In this document: in pieces, positions 1 through 5,511 of the stretch
Layout: every line of letters begins with the position of its first letter
How positions within the stretch are numbered: position 1 is the first letter of the stretch
Source of the DNA: Sphingobacterium thalpophilum
GTDB lineage: Bacteria; Bacteroidota; Bacteroidia; Flavobacteriales; Flavobacteriaceae
Direction: 5' to 3'
NCBI GenBank assembly: GCA_943328865.2
Contig: CALQBR020000076.1
Span: 1-6,811 of the forward strand
Length of the DNA: 6,811 nucleotides
Notes under the pieces: model-generated
The model's input: only the letters and a program-made list of their open reading frames with translations
Database searches by the model: none
What the model was told of the DNA's origin: nothing
Position numbers and translations under genes: made by a program

Positions 1-2
1 AC

Positions 3-1040
3 AGCCATTCTCAAGATGTTGATTTGCAAAAAATAAGAGAAGTTACTGATATCGAAAAAAAGGTAATACTATCACAAAAAACTTTAAAATGGTCTCAAAA
101 TAAGGAATGTATATCTGGTAATGCTGCACAGAATGCAAAAAATTACGAAGAGGCTTTAAATTGGTTTAAAAAGGCAGTTGAAAATGACAATCCATGGGCA
201 ATGCGTGATATTGGAAATATGTACAAAAAAGGTTTGGGAGTTAGTCAAGATTACAATGAAGCCATGAACTGGTACAGAAAGGGAGCAGATAAAGGAGATG
301 CATGTGCGATGTATAATATTGGAGCTTTATATCAGGATGGTAGGGGAGTTAGTAAAGATTTTAATGAAGCCATGAACTGGTATGTAAAAGCAGCTGATAA
401 AGGACATACATCTGCAATGGCTGAAATGGGAATTTTGTATTATTATGGTTCTGGTGTCAGTCAAGATTACAATGAAGCGCTAAAATGGTATAAAGAAGCC
501 GCAAATAGAGAAAATAGGTATGGGATGTTAAATTTAGGAGATTTATATTCTAACGGATTGGGTGTCAGTCAAGATTATAAAGAAGCTTTGAACTGGTATA
601 AAAAAGCCGCGGATAAAGGATATACAGTTGCAATGACTAGAGCAGGATATCTGTATTACTCCGGTTATGGTGTCAGTCAAGATTACAATGAAGCCATGAG
701 ATGGTTTAAAAAGGCAGCAGATAAAGGAGATGCAGATTCAATGAATAATATTGCATCTATGTACTATGATGGTCAAGGCGTAGCAAAGGATAATGGACAA
801 GCTGTATTGTGGTTTGAAAAAGCAATAAACGTTAAAAGCTTTAAAATATCAGAAGTAGGTGCTTATTATTTGGCAAGTGCATACTTTAAATCGTTTAATT
901 ATCCAAAAGCCTTAGAATGGTTTAAAAAAGCATTTGAATTAGGTCATATTGCAGCTAAGTATGATGTTGCCAAAATTTACAGAGAAGGACTAGGAATTAC
1001 CAAAGACAAAAGACTAGCCAAAGAGTGGGAGAAAAAATGA
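3..1040 (+). CDS. Sel1-like repeat protein, 5' end cut by the window edge
   Basis: The product is a Sel1-type (SLR, TPR-like) solenoid protein. Such proteins are protein-protein interaction scaffolds; nothing here identifies the partner. The frame is open from position 3 (SHSQDVD...) with no stop before it, so the TTG at 24 is probably internal and the true start lies upstream. At least seven Sel1 units of 36 residues are visible. Each has the pattern AM..(I/L)G.(L/M)Y..G.GVSQDYNEA(M/L).W(Y/F).KAADKG. A more divergent unit follows (GAYYLASAYFKSFNYPKALEW), and a last half-unit ends YREGLGITKDKRLAKEW. No signal peptide or membrane segment can be seen in the part present, so the location in the cell is unknown. 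The stop codon is TGA at 1038-1040, about 70 bases before a hairpin terminator. The family call is secure; the function is not known. Confidence 0.9.
   Translation, partial: SHSQDVDLQKIREVTDIEKKVILSQKTLKWSQNKECISGNAAQNAKNYEEALNWFKKAVENDNPWAMRDIGNMYKKGLGVSQDYNEAMNWYRKGADKGDACAMYNIGALYQDGRGVSKDFNEAMNWYVKAADKGHTSAMAEMGILYYYGSGVSQDYNEALKWYKEAANRENRYGMLNLGDLYSNGLGVSQDYKEALNWYKKAADKGYTVAMTRAGYLYYSGYGVSQDYNEAMRWFKKAADKGDADSMNNIASMYYDGQGVAKDNGQAVLWFEKAINVKSFKISEVGAYYLASAYFKSFNYPKALEWFKKAFELGHIAAKYDVAKIYREGLGITKDKRLAKEWEKK
183..830 (+). repeat. Six tandem 108-bp Sel1-coding units
   Basis: Units begin at 183, 291, 399, 507, 615 and 723 with exactly 108-base spacing (36 codons). The best conserved core is (G/T)AGTCAAGATTACAATGAAG or close to it, beginning near 240, 348, 456, 564 and 672; the copy near 780 is degenerate. 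The cores near 456 and 672 are almost identical over more than 20 bases. Similarity at the nucleotide level, not only in protein, suggests recent unit duplication or gene conversion. Such an array can gain or lose units by slippage or recombination without a frameshift. Confidence 0.85.
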
Positions 1041-1107
1041 TTTAATTATCAACCTGAAATATTAATCAGTTTATAAAAATCAACTTATCGGTTATTAATA
1101 ATAAAGA

Positions 1108-1130
1108 AAACCCACCAAAGCCGTGGGTTT
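1108..1130. terminator. Bidirectional intrinsic terminator
   Basis: A perfect 8-bp stem, AAACCCAC (1108-1115) with GTGGGTTT (1123-1130), encloses a 7-base loop. On the plus strand it follows the Sel1 stop by about 70 bases, with a weak T-run after it. Read on the minus strand the stem is followed by TTTTCTTTATTATT, a better U-tract. It therefore probably also ends transcription from the degraded minus-strand gene whose last stop is at 1161-1163. A terminator shared by two converging genes is the simplest reading. Confidence 0.75.
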
Positions 1131-1160
1131 GTTACTTGTCTTATAATAGACATTTGTTAC

Positions 1161-1364
1161 CTATGCTATATTTTTATAGGTATCAATTTCAATTAATTCG
1201 GAGAACTTATTTTCTAGTTTCTCACTAATTTGTTTCTTTGTTTTTAACAAATCATACTTTTTCAATAAAACTAAAAAATCTTTCTTTAGTCTACTAATTA
1301 CCTTAGGGGATTTCTCCGCTTTTATTCTAATCCAATTATTAAGCCCCGAATTTCTCTTTCTAAC
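1161..1364 (-). pseudogene. C-terminal fragment of a degraded minus-strand gene
   Basis: A 67-codon open stretch lies between TAA (1367-1365) and TAG (1163-1161) on the minus strand. It contains no ATG. Its translation looks like real protein rather than noise: a basic, helical tail containing NNWIRIKAEKSPKVISRLKK, then DFLVLLKKYDLLKTKKQ, and ending SELIEIDTYKNIA. Codon use is typical of the neighbours (AAA, GAA, TTA, ATT). It ends 31 bases before the stem of the terminator at 1108-1130, as a real gene end would. It overlaps the remnant at 1322-1623 in another frame, so both may be pieces of one gene that lost its middle. The family of this piece alone is not recognised. Confidence 0.4.
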
Positions 1365-1623
1365 TTAGAATAGGAAGAATCATTTTAATCCTGATTCCCT
1401 TCCCCTATCTCTAAATTATGGGACTTATGAACACTGCCTGAAATACTGGCGGTATTTAAAATTATACCCACATTTAGATTGCAATATTTACCACGTTTAA
1501 GGTATTCTTCTATGTCCCCATATCTGCTAAAGCAGAGTTCGAGATTTACATGCGTATATTTTTGAGCATGAAAATATTTTGTTCTTTCATCCAGACTTCG
1601 GAATCGTAACAATACGTAGACAT
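1322..1623 (-). pseudogene. Remnant of the N-terminal part of a phage/plasmid replication-type protein
   Basis: The main reading frame runs from about 1630 down to TAA at 1324-1322, with one in-frame TAA at 1387-1385. Before that stop it reads ...CNLNVGIILNTASISGSVHK followed by SHNLEIGEGNQD. Beyond the stop it continues in the same frame as NDSSYSKLEREIRGLIIGLE. The order S(I/L)xGS(L/V)HK, then N..G..N.ND, then SYS(K)LE.EI is the pattern I know from Bacteroidota replication-initiation-type proteins of small phages and plasmids (gene II/X-like). A separate frame has an ATG at 1623 and reads MSTYCYDSEVWMKEQN, which would suit the start of such a protein, followed by a frameshift. One internal stop, at least one frameshift and loss of most of the protein make it non-functional. 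The family call is from motif memory, not a search; the longest uninterrupted piece is 75 codons with only a TTG start. Confidence 0.4.
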
Positions 1624-1961
1624 GAACAACTTATAAGGTCAGACTTTAAAGAAATGAGAAATTAAAAACTAGGTGCATGCAGACACCGACAAAAAAACAG
1701 GGTGTAGCGGCCTAGGTTATAACACCCGCTAAGCAACAGTTAGGAAGACATCAAAGCTTTTACTAAAGCGGTCGCTTCGCAAGACAATTATTTTCGCTTT
1801 GCAAAAGTCCAATTAACAGTTATCTTTGTTAATAACATTTCGGCAAGCCACAGTTTAAAATCAAACCGTTGCTTAGAACGAAAACGTTACAAGCAATTAT
1901 AAAACTATCACCAAAATTAGAAAATGAATAAATATCATAAGTAACTATTAAAAAAAATATC
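1624..1961. other. Non-coding gap of 338 bases
   Basis: No convincing gene is seen here on either strand. The left part has short competing stems: ACACC (1683-1687) or ACACCC (1722-1727) can each pair with GGGTGT or its inner part (1700-1705). Most of the rest is covered by the two-tier inverted repeat at 1717-1892. The last 70 bases before the esterase start are very A-rich with no Shine-Dalgarno site, as is usual in this phylum. I could not find a TAnnTTTG promoter for the esterase. Confidence 0.6.
1717..1892. repeat. Two-tier inverted repeat, attC-like in shape
   Basis: Inner arms are CTAAGCAAC (1729-1737) and GTTGCTTAG (1868-1876), a perfect 9-bp match. Outer arms are TTATAAC (1717-1723) and GTTACAA (1886-1892), pairing at six of seven positions. 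The outer and inner arms are 5 bases apart on the left and 9 on the right. A further imperfect pair lies inside: CTTTTACTAAAGCG (1757-1770) with CGCTTTGCAAAAG (1795-1807). Outer boxes ending in AAC and starting with GTT, with inner boxes nested inside, are the general plan of integron attC sites. However, the right box departs from GTTRRRY, the spacers are uneven, and the span of 176 bases is long. The pairing is real; the attC reading is tentative. Confidence 0.3.
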
Positions 1962-3116
1962 ATGAAATATTTGAATTTGAGTATTCTTGCATTATTAATG
2001 TTCAATGTTATTAATGCACAAAAAATTGAAACGATTAATATCTCGGGTGGTAAAATATTGGGGAATCATGAAGTTTTAATTTATACCCCAGCTGAATATG
2101 CCGATTTGAATCGAAAATTTGAAGTTATATATGTGCTGGATGCTCAGTCACGTGAGTTTTTCGATGCGGTGCATAACACCTTGGTATTTCAATCGTACGG
2201 AATTCGACCCATGATTGTTGTAGGTATTTCTTCCATTAACCGAAACTATGACTTTTTACCCGAAAATAAATTCTCTGAAACGGCTCAGGAACTTGCAGGA
2301 CAGTTGGGAGGAGCTTCAATTTTTAGCGATTACATTGAGCAAAAACTAATGCCTTTCATCGAAAAGAAATACCGCGTATTGCCTTTCAAAATTGGAATTG
2401 GTTATTCAAACGGTGGTACTTTTTTAAACTACAATTTACTTGCAAAGCCAACCATGTTTGACGCAATATTTTCTATCGATGCAAATATAAATTTCGATAG
2501 AGGCCAATTAATTAATAGCTTAAACGATAACAGTAGTTTAAGTCAGTCAACAATTTATTATTACACTTGTCAAACACTTTCCGGAGATAAATGGGTTGAA
2601 AGCGCCGATCGTTTTAATGCGCTGTTGCAGCGTAAAACAAGTATGACAATTGAAAAAGAAGTTTTTAAATCCGAAACACATCAAACAGTCTTTCAGCAAG
2701 CTATAATCAACGCCTTTAAGGGTTACTTCAGGCAACAGTTTTTCAATTCGGAAAGCCTTGTTAATCATTTAAAAAGGATGGAAATATTAGATGGGAATAC
2801 TGTTAAAAAAGAAGAATTACACCGAATAGCATCCATTTATCTGCAATTTAACTTAGTGGAGGATGCACGAAAATTAATGTTAACTTTTGATAAGGTATTA
2901 GACAACTCAATAAAAGACAGCGATGATTTGTTTGCCATATTTGAGACTGGGAAGCTATATTTTGCTATAGGTTTTCGTGATAAAGCAAAAGCATATTTTG
3001 TTTTTTGCGACGCTAAAATAGAACAGAATAAAAAGAATATGAGTAGCGAGTTTTACAACTTTGGAAAGCAAAAAATCCAAGAACAGTTGAATCTCGTCGA
3101 AAATTCGAAACAATAG
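1962..3116 (+). CDS. Exported alpha/beta-hydrolase (esterase D / enterochelin esterase-like) with helical C-terminal extension
   Basis: The product is a probable secreted or periplasmic serine esterase of the alpha/beta-hydrolase fold. Residues 1-19 form a signal peptide (MKYLNLSILALLMFNVINA, then Q). The hydrolase core follows at about 35-255. It shows the early strand and loop FEVIYVLDAQ (53-62), the strand IRPMIVVGIS (81-90), the nucleophile elbow GYSNG (147-151) fitting GxSxG with Ser149, and a probable catalytic His240 in KSETH. The acidic member of the triad is not obvious. From about 260 to 384 the protein is mainly helical, with TPR-like spacing (RIASIYLQFNLVEDARKLM; FAIFETGKLYFAIGFRDKAK). 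This resembles Bacteroidota esterases of the PF00756 type that carry a tetratricopeptide-like tail. The natural substrate cannot be told; siderophore or acyl esters are known for the family. The ATG at 1962 is favoured because it gives a complete signal peptide. The gene stands alone. Confidence 0.8.
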   Translation: MKYLNLSILALLMFNVINAQKIETINISGGKILGNHEVLIYTPAEYADLNRKFEVIYVLDAQSREFFDAVHNTLVFQSYGIRPMIVVGISSINRNYDFLPENKFSETAQELAGQLGGASIFSDYIEQKLMPFIEKKYRVLPFKIGIGYSNGGTFLNYNLLAKPTMFDAIFSIDANINFDRGQLINSLNDNSSLSQSTIYYYTCQTLSGDKWVESADRFNALLQRKTSMTIEKEVFKSETHQTVFQQAIINAFKGYFRQQFFNSESLVNHLKRMEILDGNTVKKEELHRIASIYLQFNLVEDARKLMLTFDKVLDNSIKDSDDLFAIFETGKLYFAIGFRDKAKAYFVFCDAKIEQNKKNMSSEFYNFGKQKIQEQLNLVENSKQ

Positions 3117-3431
3117 AGCGATATTTTTTAAGGTCAGCCAGTAAAATAAAAAACCATATTTCATGTGATGAACAGGTCGCGTTTGCCAAAAAAAACAGTT
3201 TCAGTGCTTAAATGAAGCGTTGTGCTATTTTCAAGTTCATTGCTGGCATAGAGTTTAGTGCTTCAAAATCCGCTTCTTCGCAAAGCTGTGAAAGAAACCT
3301 TCTTTTTCCTATTTTCATCTAGAAATACAGTTCTATACTTCAATAAACGTCTTGTGAAGTAAACTGTTTTTCATACTGCAATTACTATCTGATTTTCAAA
3401 ACGGATTCTAATAAACTTAAAAATAGGTCAA
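3117..3431. other. Non-coding gap of 315 bases
   Basis: I see no gene here on either strand. The minus-strand frame entering from the esterase 3' end looks like a shadow of that gene. The stretch contains a heptamer AGTGCTT twice (near 3213 and 3258) and a GAAGCG/CGCTTC inverted pair (near 3223 and 3271). The strong interrupted palindrome at 3322-3372 is listed separately. No recognisable promoter of the Bacteroidota type precedes the gene that follows. Confidence 0.6.
3322..3372. repeat. Interrupted palindrome, possible stem-loop or terminator
   Basis: Outer arms GAAATACAGTT (3322-3332) and AACTGTTTTTC (3362-3372) pair at ten of eleven positions. Inner arms ACTTCA (3337-3342) and TGAAGT (3355-3360) pair perfectly around a 12-base loop. 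The arms are offset by 4 unpaired bases on the left and 1 on the right, giving a bulged long hairpin. The right arm ends in TTTTTC, so it could work as a terminator on the plus strand, but it lies about 205 bases past the esterase stop. It sits about 60 bases before the next coding frame, so a role in that gene's leader is also possible. Confidence 0.5.
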
Positions 3432-3905
3432 TTGGCAAAAAGTCATGCAAATGATAAAATTTTAAGTATTTTAGTTAAAAAATTAAATCTTAAATCTGGT
3501 CCAGGAAAAAAGCACAATGTGATTGGTCAACTAGAAAATGGTGATGAACTCCTAATGGATGATAATTATGAAAACTCAAATTGGAGAAAAGGATTTTATT
3601 TTGAAGAAAACAGTAGTATCAAAAAAGTATACTTCTCTTCAAAATTAACCGATAGAAAAGCAATTAGTTTTTTTACCTTAAATTGGGCCGATAGTTTGGG
3701 AATAATAGTTATATCCATATTAGGATTAATTGTACTTTTTGTCGTTTATCCTTTATTGTTTTCAGCTCTTTTTAGAGCAGGAGGTGAAGGTGCTGGTGTA
3801 TTTGCATTAATATTGTTTGTTGTCTTACTTGTAGCTGTCTATTTTACTTATCAAATTATTGAAACGGCATTTTTTGAACTTTTCATTATAAACTTACCTT
3901 TTTGA
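3432..3905 (+). CDS. Small SH3b-domain protein with two membrane segments
   Basis: The N-terminal part (about 12-72) is a bacterial SH3 domain: LVKKLNLKSGPGKKHNVIGQ fits the family core LNVRSGPG....VIG.L..GD, followed by NGDELL, NWRKGFY and a closing VYFSSKL. SH3b domains often bind cell-wall peptides or other ligands. Two strongly hydrophobic segments follow at about 88-113 and 119-142, with a glycine-rich turn between (RAGGEGAG), so the protein should sit in a membrane. There is no ATG in frame: the frame is open from 3393, and the first usable codon is TTG at 3432, with AAATAGGTCA before it and no clear ribosome site. Either TTG is the real start, or the gene has lost its 5' end, since SH3b proteins of this type commonly begin with a signal peptide, which is missing here. 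Stop is TGA at 3903-3905. Function unknown. Confidence 0.6.
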   Translation: MAKSHANDKILSILVKKLNLKSGPGKKHNVIGQLENGDELLMDDNYENSNWRKGFYFEENSSIKKVYFSSKLTDRKAISFFTLNWADSLGIIVISILGLIVLFVVYPLLFSALFRAGGEGAGVFALILFVVLLVAVYFTYQIIETAFFELFIINLPF

Positions 3906-3924
3906 TTTATTATGTATGCAAACA

Positions 3925-3947
3925 ATCTAAATTGGTTTTTTTTAGAT
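3925..3947 (+). terminator. Weak stem-loop after the SH3b gene
   Basis: ATCTAAA (3925-3931) pairs with TTTAGAT (3941-3947) over 7 bp around a 9-base T-rich loop, 20 bases past the stop codon. The stem is AT-rich and no T-run follows, so the terminator call rests mainly on position. A second hairpin, ATGAGA (3998-4003) with TCTCAT (4011-4016), lies further on in the same gap. Confidence 0.3.
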
Positions 3948-4166
3948 AGTATTCATGTTTTGCAATAGATTAAACAAAATAAGTTTCTTAACTTTTTATG
4001 AGAGAAAAATTCTCATGTCCAAACTGGAGACACAAACAAAAACCACACATTTTGCAATTAGTCAACCCTTAAAAAGGTTCGTTTTTAATTTCTATAAAAA
4101 TTAGGGCTATTGATTCCAGTTAAAATGAGGGAGATTCATTGAACCAAAAACAATTCAACTTTTTTA

Positions 4167-4835
4167 TCATTCTTTAATACAGCGGACCGAGCACCCCATT
4201 CCTTTATCACCTTCCCCAGAATAAATTTCCCCAACATCATCAATGGCAAGCATCATGTATTTTGTTAATTCATTATTTAATTCATCCTTAGCCCACCATC
4301 TTGTTTCAGGAAAAATTACAGCTCTACTATTAAGTATTGTCGTTTTACCATTAGCAGTTTGCGTATCATTTTGAACTGTTCGATACCCTGAAAACACCTC
4401 TGAATGAAAGAGACTGTTTTCCATTCTGAAACTACTAAATGCTTTTTGAGTGCCTCCAAAAAAATCTATTAATGATAACCAATCGCTGTTGTTAGGAATT
4501 TTCCAGCTCTCAGGCGCTAATCCTCTAGGGTCAATGATCGCATAATAATTATACAAAATTTGTTGGGTTAACTTATCATCAATATCTTCACTATAACACC
4601 AAGCAGGCTGTTTATTTTGCATTGCTTCTACCCAATCTTCATCTGATTGCGCTTGCTTAATGGCGTCTCCGTTTCTAAATTTTTTTAAATCCAAATTATT
4701 TGTTGCCCAAATTTGATTTCCAAATTTTAGATCTTGAGCATACATTTTATTGGTATTTATTAGAATTGGAAAACTAAAAACAATAACAAAATATATTAGA
4801 ATGCTCAATTGCGTAAGAGAGTTATTAGTTTTCAT
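4167..4835 (-). CDS. Secreted FISUMP-domain (Fibrobacter succinogenes major paralogous domain) protein
   Basis: The product is an exported protein of the FISUMP family (TIGR02145 type), common and multi-copy in Bacteroidota, with unknown molecular role and probable surface location. Residues 1-34 look like a signal peptide with a long hydrophobic core (ILIYFVIVFSFPILI) and a probable cut after MYAQ; there is no lipobox cysteine. The mature part shows the family's marks in order: FGNQIWATNNLDLKKFRNGD (38-57), PAWCY (77-81), LYNYYAIIDPRGLAPESWKIP (94-114, split here as LYNYYAII and DPRGLAPESWKIP), a DW..LIDFFGG block (118-128), FSGYR (148-152), WW (180-181) and the closing CSVRCIKE (215-222). 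At 222 residues it is one domain with little extra. The region around 130-175 is more divergent than usual. It is transcribed alone and divergently from umuD, from a recognisable -7 element. Confidence 0.8.
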   Translation of the reverse strand: MKTNNSLTQLSILIYFVIVFSFPILINTNKMYAQDLKFGNQIWATNNLDLKKFRNGDAIKQAQSDEDWVEAMQNKQPAWCYSEDIDDKLTQQILYNYYAIIDPRGLAPESWKIPNNSDWLSLIDFFGGTQKAFSSFRMENSLFHSEVFSGYRTVQNDTQTANGKTTILNSRAVIFPETRWWAKDELNNELTKYMMLAIDDVGEIYSGEGDKGMGCSVRCIKE

Positions 4836-4848
4836 TTTTATATTTATT

Positions 4849-5005
4849 TTAATACAAATATAACAAACTAGTCAATGCCTTTGCATTCAAGATACAAACG
4901 ACGGCGAGTTTTAAACCGATGTTTGTAGAAGTCACTCGGCGACGACCATCTTCGTTAATAACTATTTTGGAGCCTTTTGCTAAAAATGAAACTTTACTTA
5001 TCTAA
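4849..5005. other. GC-richer segment open on both strands between FISUMP gene and umuD
   Basis: The minus strand is open for 50 codons (5001 down to TAA at 4851-4849), including KGSKIVINEDGRRRVTSTN then IGLKLAVVCILNAKAL. It has no start codon and begins just after a TAG. The plus strand is also open from 4853 to TAA at 5003-5005, including TTASFKPMFVEVTRRRPSS then LITILEPFAKNETLLI; an ATG at 4919 would give a 28-residue peptide. An imperfect inverted repeat, CGACGGCGAGT (4899-4909) with ACTCGGCGACG (4934-4944), pairs at nine of eleven positions. The core is visibly richer in G and C than its surroundings. It may be a decayed gene piece or a conserved intergenic element; I cannot choose. Confidence 0.35.
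4855..4862 (-). promoter_or_regulatory. Bacteroidota -7 promoter element for the FISUMP gene
   Basis: On the minus strand the sequence TATATTTG exactly fits the Bacteroidota sigma-70 -7 consensus TAnnTTTG. Its last base is 20 bases before the ATG at 4835, leaving a short A/T-rich leader of roughly 12-15 bases. No TTTG stands at the usual -33 distance; the nearest TTG copies are about 10 and 25 bases upstream of the -7 box. Confidence 0.5.
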
Positions 5006-5010
5006 TTTTG
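4976..5010 (+). promoter_or_regulatory. Possible umuDC promoter
   Basis: TAATTTTG (5003-5010) fits the Bacteroidota -7 consensus TAnnTTTG. A TTTG at 4976-4979 could be the -33 element, but the 23-base gap is at the long end. The -7 element ends only 4 bases before the umuD ATG, so transcription would start at or just inside the start codon, giving a leaderless or nearly leaderless message. No LexA-type palindrome is apparent to me in the 150 bases before umuD. Confidence 0.3.
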
Positions 5011-5014
5011 TAAT

Positions 5015-5464
5015 ATGAAATTGAGAAGTTTACATCACACCTCCAAACTAGAATTCTATTTCCCGGATTATTCCACCACATTACAATTGCCTTATATTGA
5101 CGCAGGCATCAGCGCCGGTTTTCCCTCTCCAGCAGATGATTTTATTGAGCTTTCGATTGATCTGAATAAGGAGTTAATCAAAAATAAAGACACTACTTTT
5201 TTCGCAAAGGTCAAAGGGCACTCTATGAAAAATGCTGGCATTAATGATGGCGATCTCCTTGTTATTGACCGAAGTTTAGAACCTCAAGATAATAAAATAG
5301 CCGTATGCCAAATCGATGGGGAATTCACGGTAAAAAGAATTAAAATAGAGAAAGAGGTCGTTTGGCTCATTGCCGAAAATGAAAATTACCAACCCATAAA
5401 AGTGACCTCCGAAAACGACTTCATCATTTGGGGCATTGTGATAAATGCTATAAAATTCTTTTAA
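5015..5464 (+). CDS. umuD: UmuD, self-cleaving S24 peptidase subunit of DNA polymerase V
   Basis: UmuD is a LexA-like S24 peptidase. After DNA damage, RecA filaments trigger it to cut itself, and the shortened dimer UmuD' joins UmuC to make the translesion polymerase Pol V. The cleavage region ISAGFPSPADDF aligns with the classical Cys-Gly site before FPSPA of the E. coli protein, placing the cut at Ala34-Gly35. Catalytic Ser70 lies in KVKGHSMKNAGI and the general-base Lys107 in EFTVKRIK. The length of 149 residues matches the family (E. coli about 139). The ATG at 5015 is the only possible start: a stop in frame lies at 5003-5005, and the next methionine, residue 71, is beside the active serine. 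It precedes umuC by 47 bases on the same strand, as one operon. Confidence 0.93.
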   Translation: MKLRSLHHTSKLEFYFPDYSTTLQLPYIDAGISAGFPSPADDFIELSIDLNKELIKNKDTTFFAKVKGHSMKNAGINDGDLLVIDRSLEPQDNKIAVCQIDGEFTVKRIKIEKEVVWLIAENENYQPIKVTSENDFIIWGIVINAIKFF

Positions 5465-5511
5465 AAAGACAACCTATCAAGAGAAACACTATTCACTAAT
5501 TACGCTATAAA

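Noticed and set aside
24..26. TTG as the start of the Sel1-repeat gene
   Set aside because: The frame is open to the window edge upstream of it, and TTG starts are rare here; the gene is more simply cut by the window.
183..830. Regular 108-base repeats as a CRISPR array
   Set aside because: The whole array is in one open frame that encodes Sel1 units, and no constant repeat alternates with unrelated spacers.
2547..2768. Minus-strand open frame of 73 codons inside the esterase gene
   Set aside because: It lies wholly in the antisense of a convincing gene, and its product has no domain-like pattern.
2955..3164. Minus-strand open frame of 69 codons at the esterase 3' end
   Set aside because: It mostly overlaps the esterase, is rich in phenylalanine and leucine as expected from antisense of lysine-rich coding sequence, and has no promoter element.
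4060..4077. AACCCTT...AAGGTT pairing as a terminator for the FISUMP gene
   Set aside because: The stem is short with a bulge, and it is about 90 bases past the gene's stop with no convincing U-tract at the right side.
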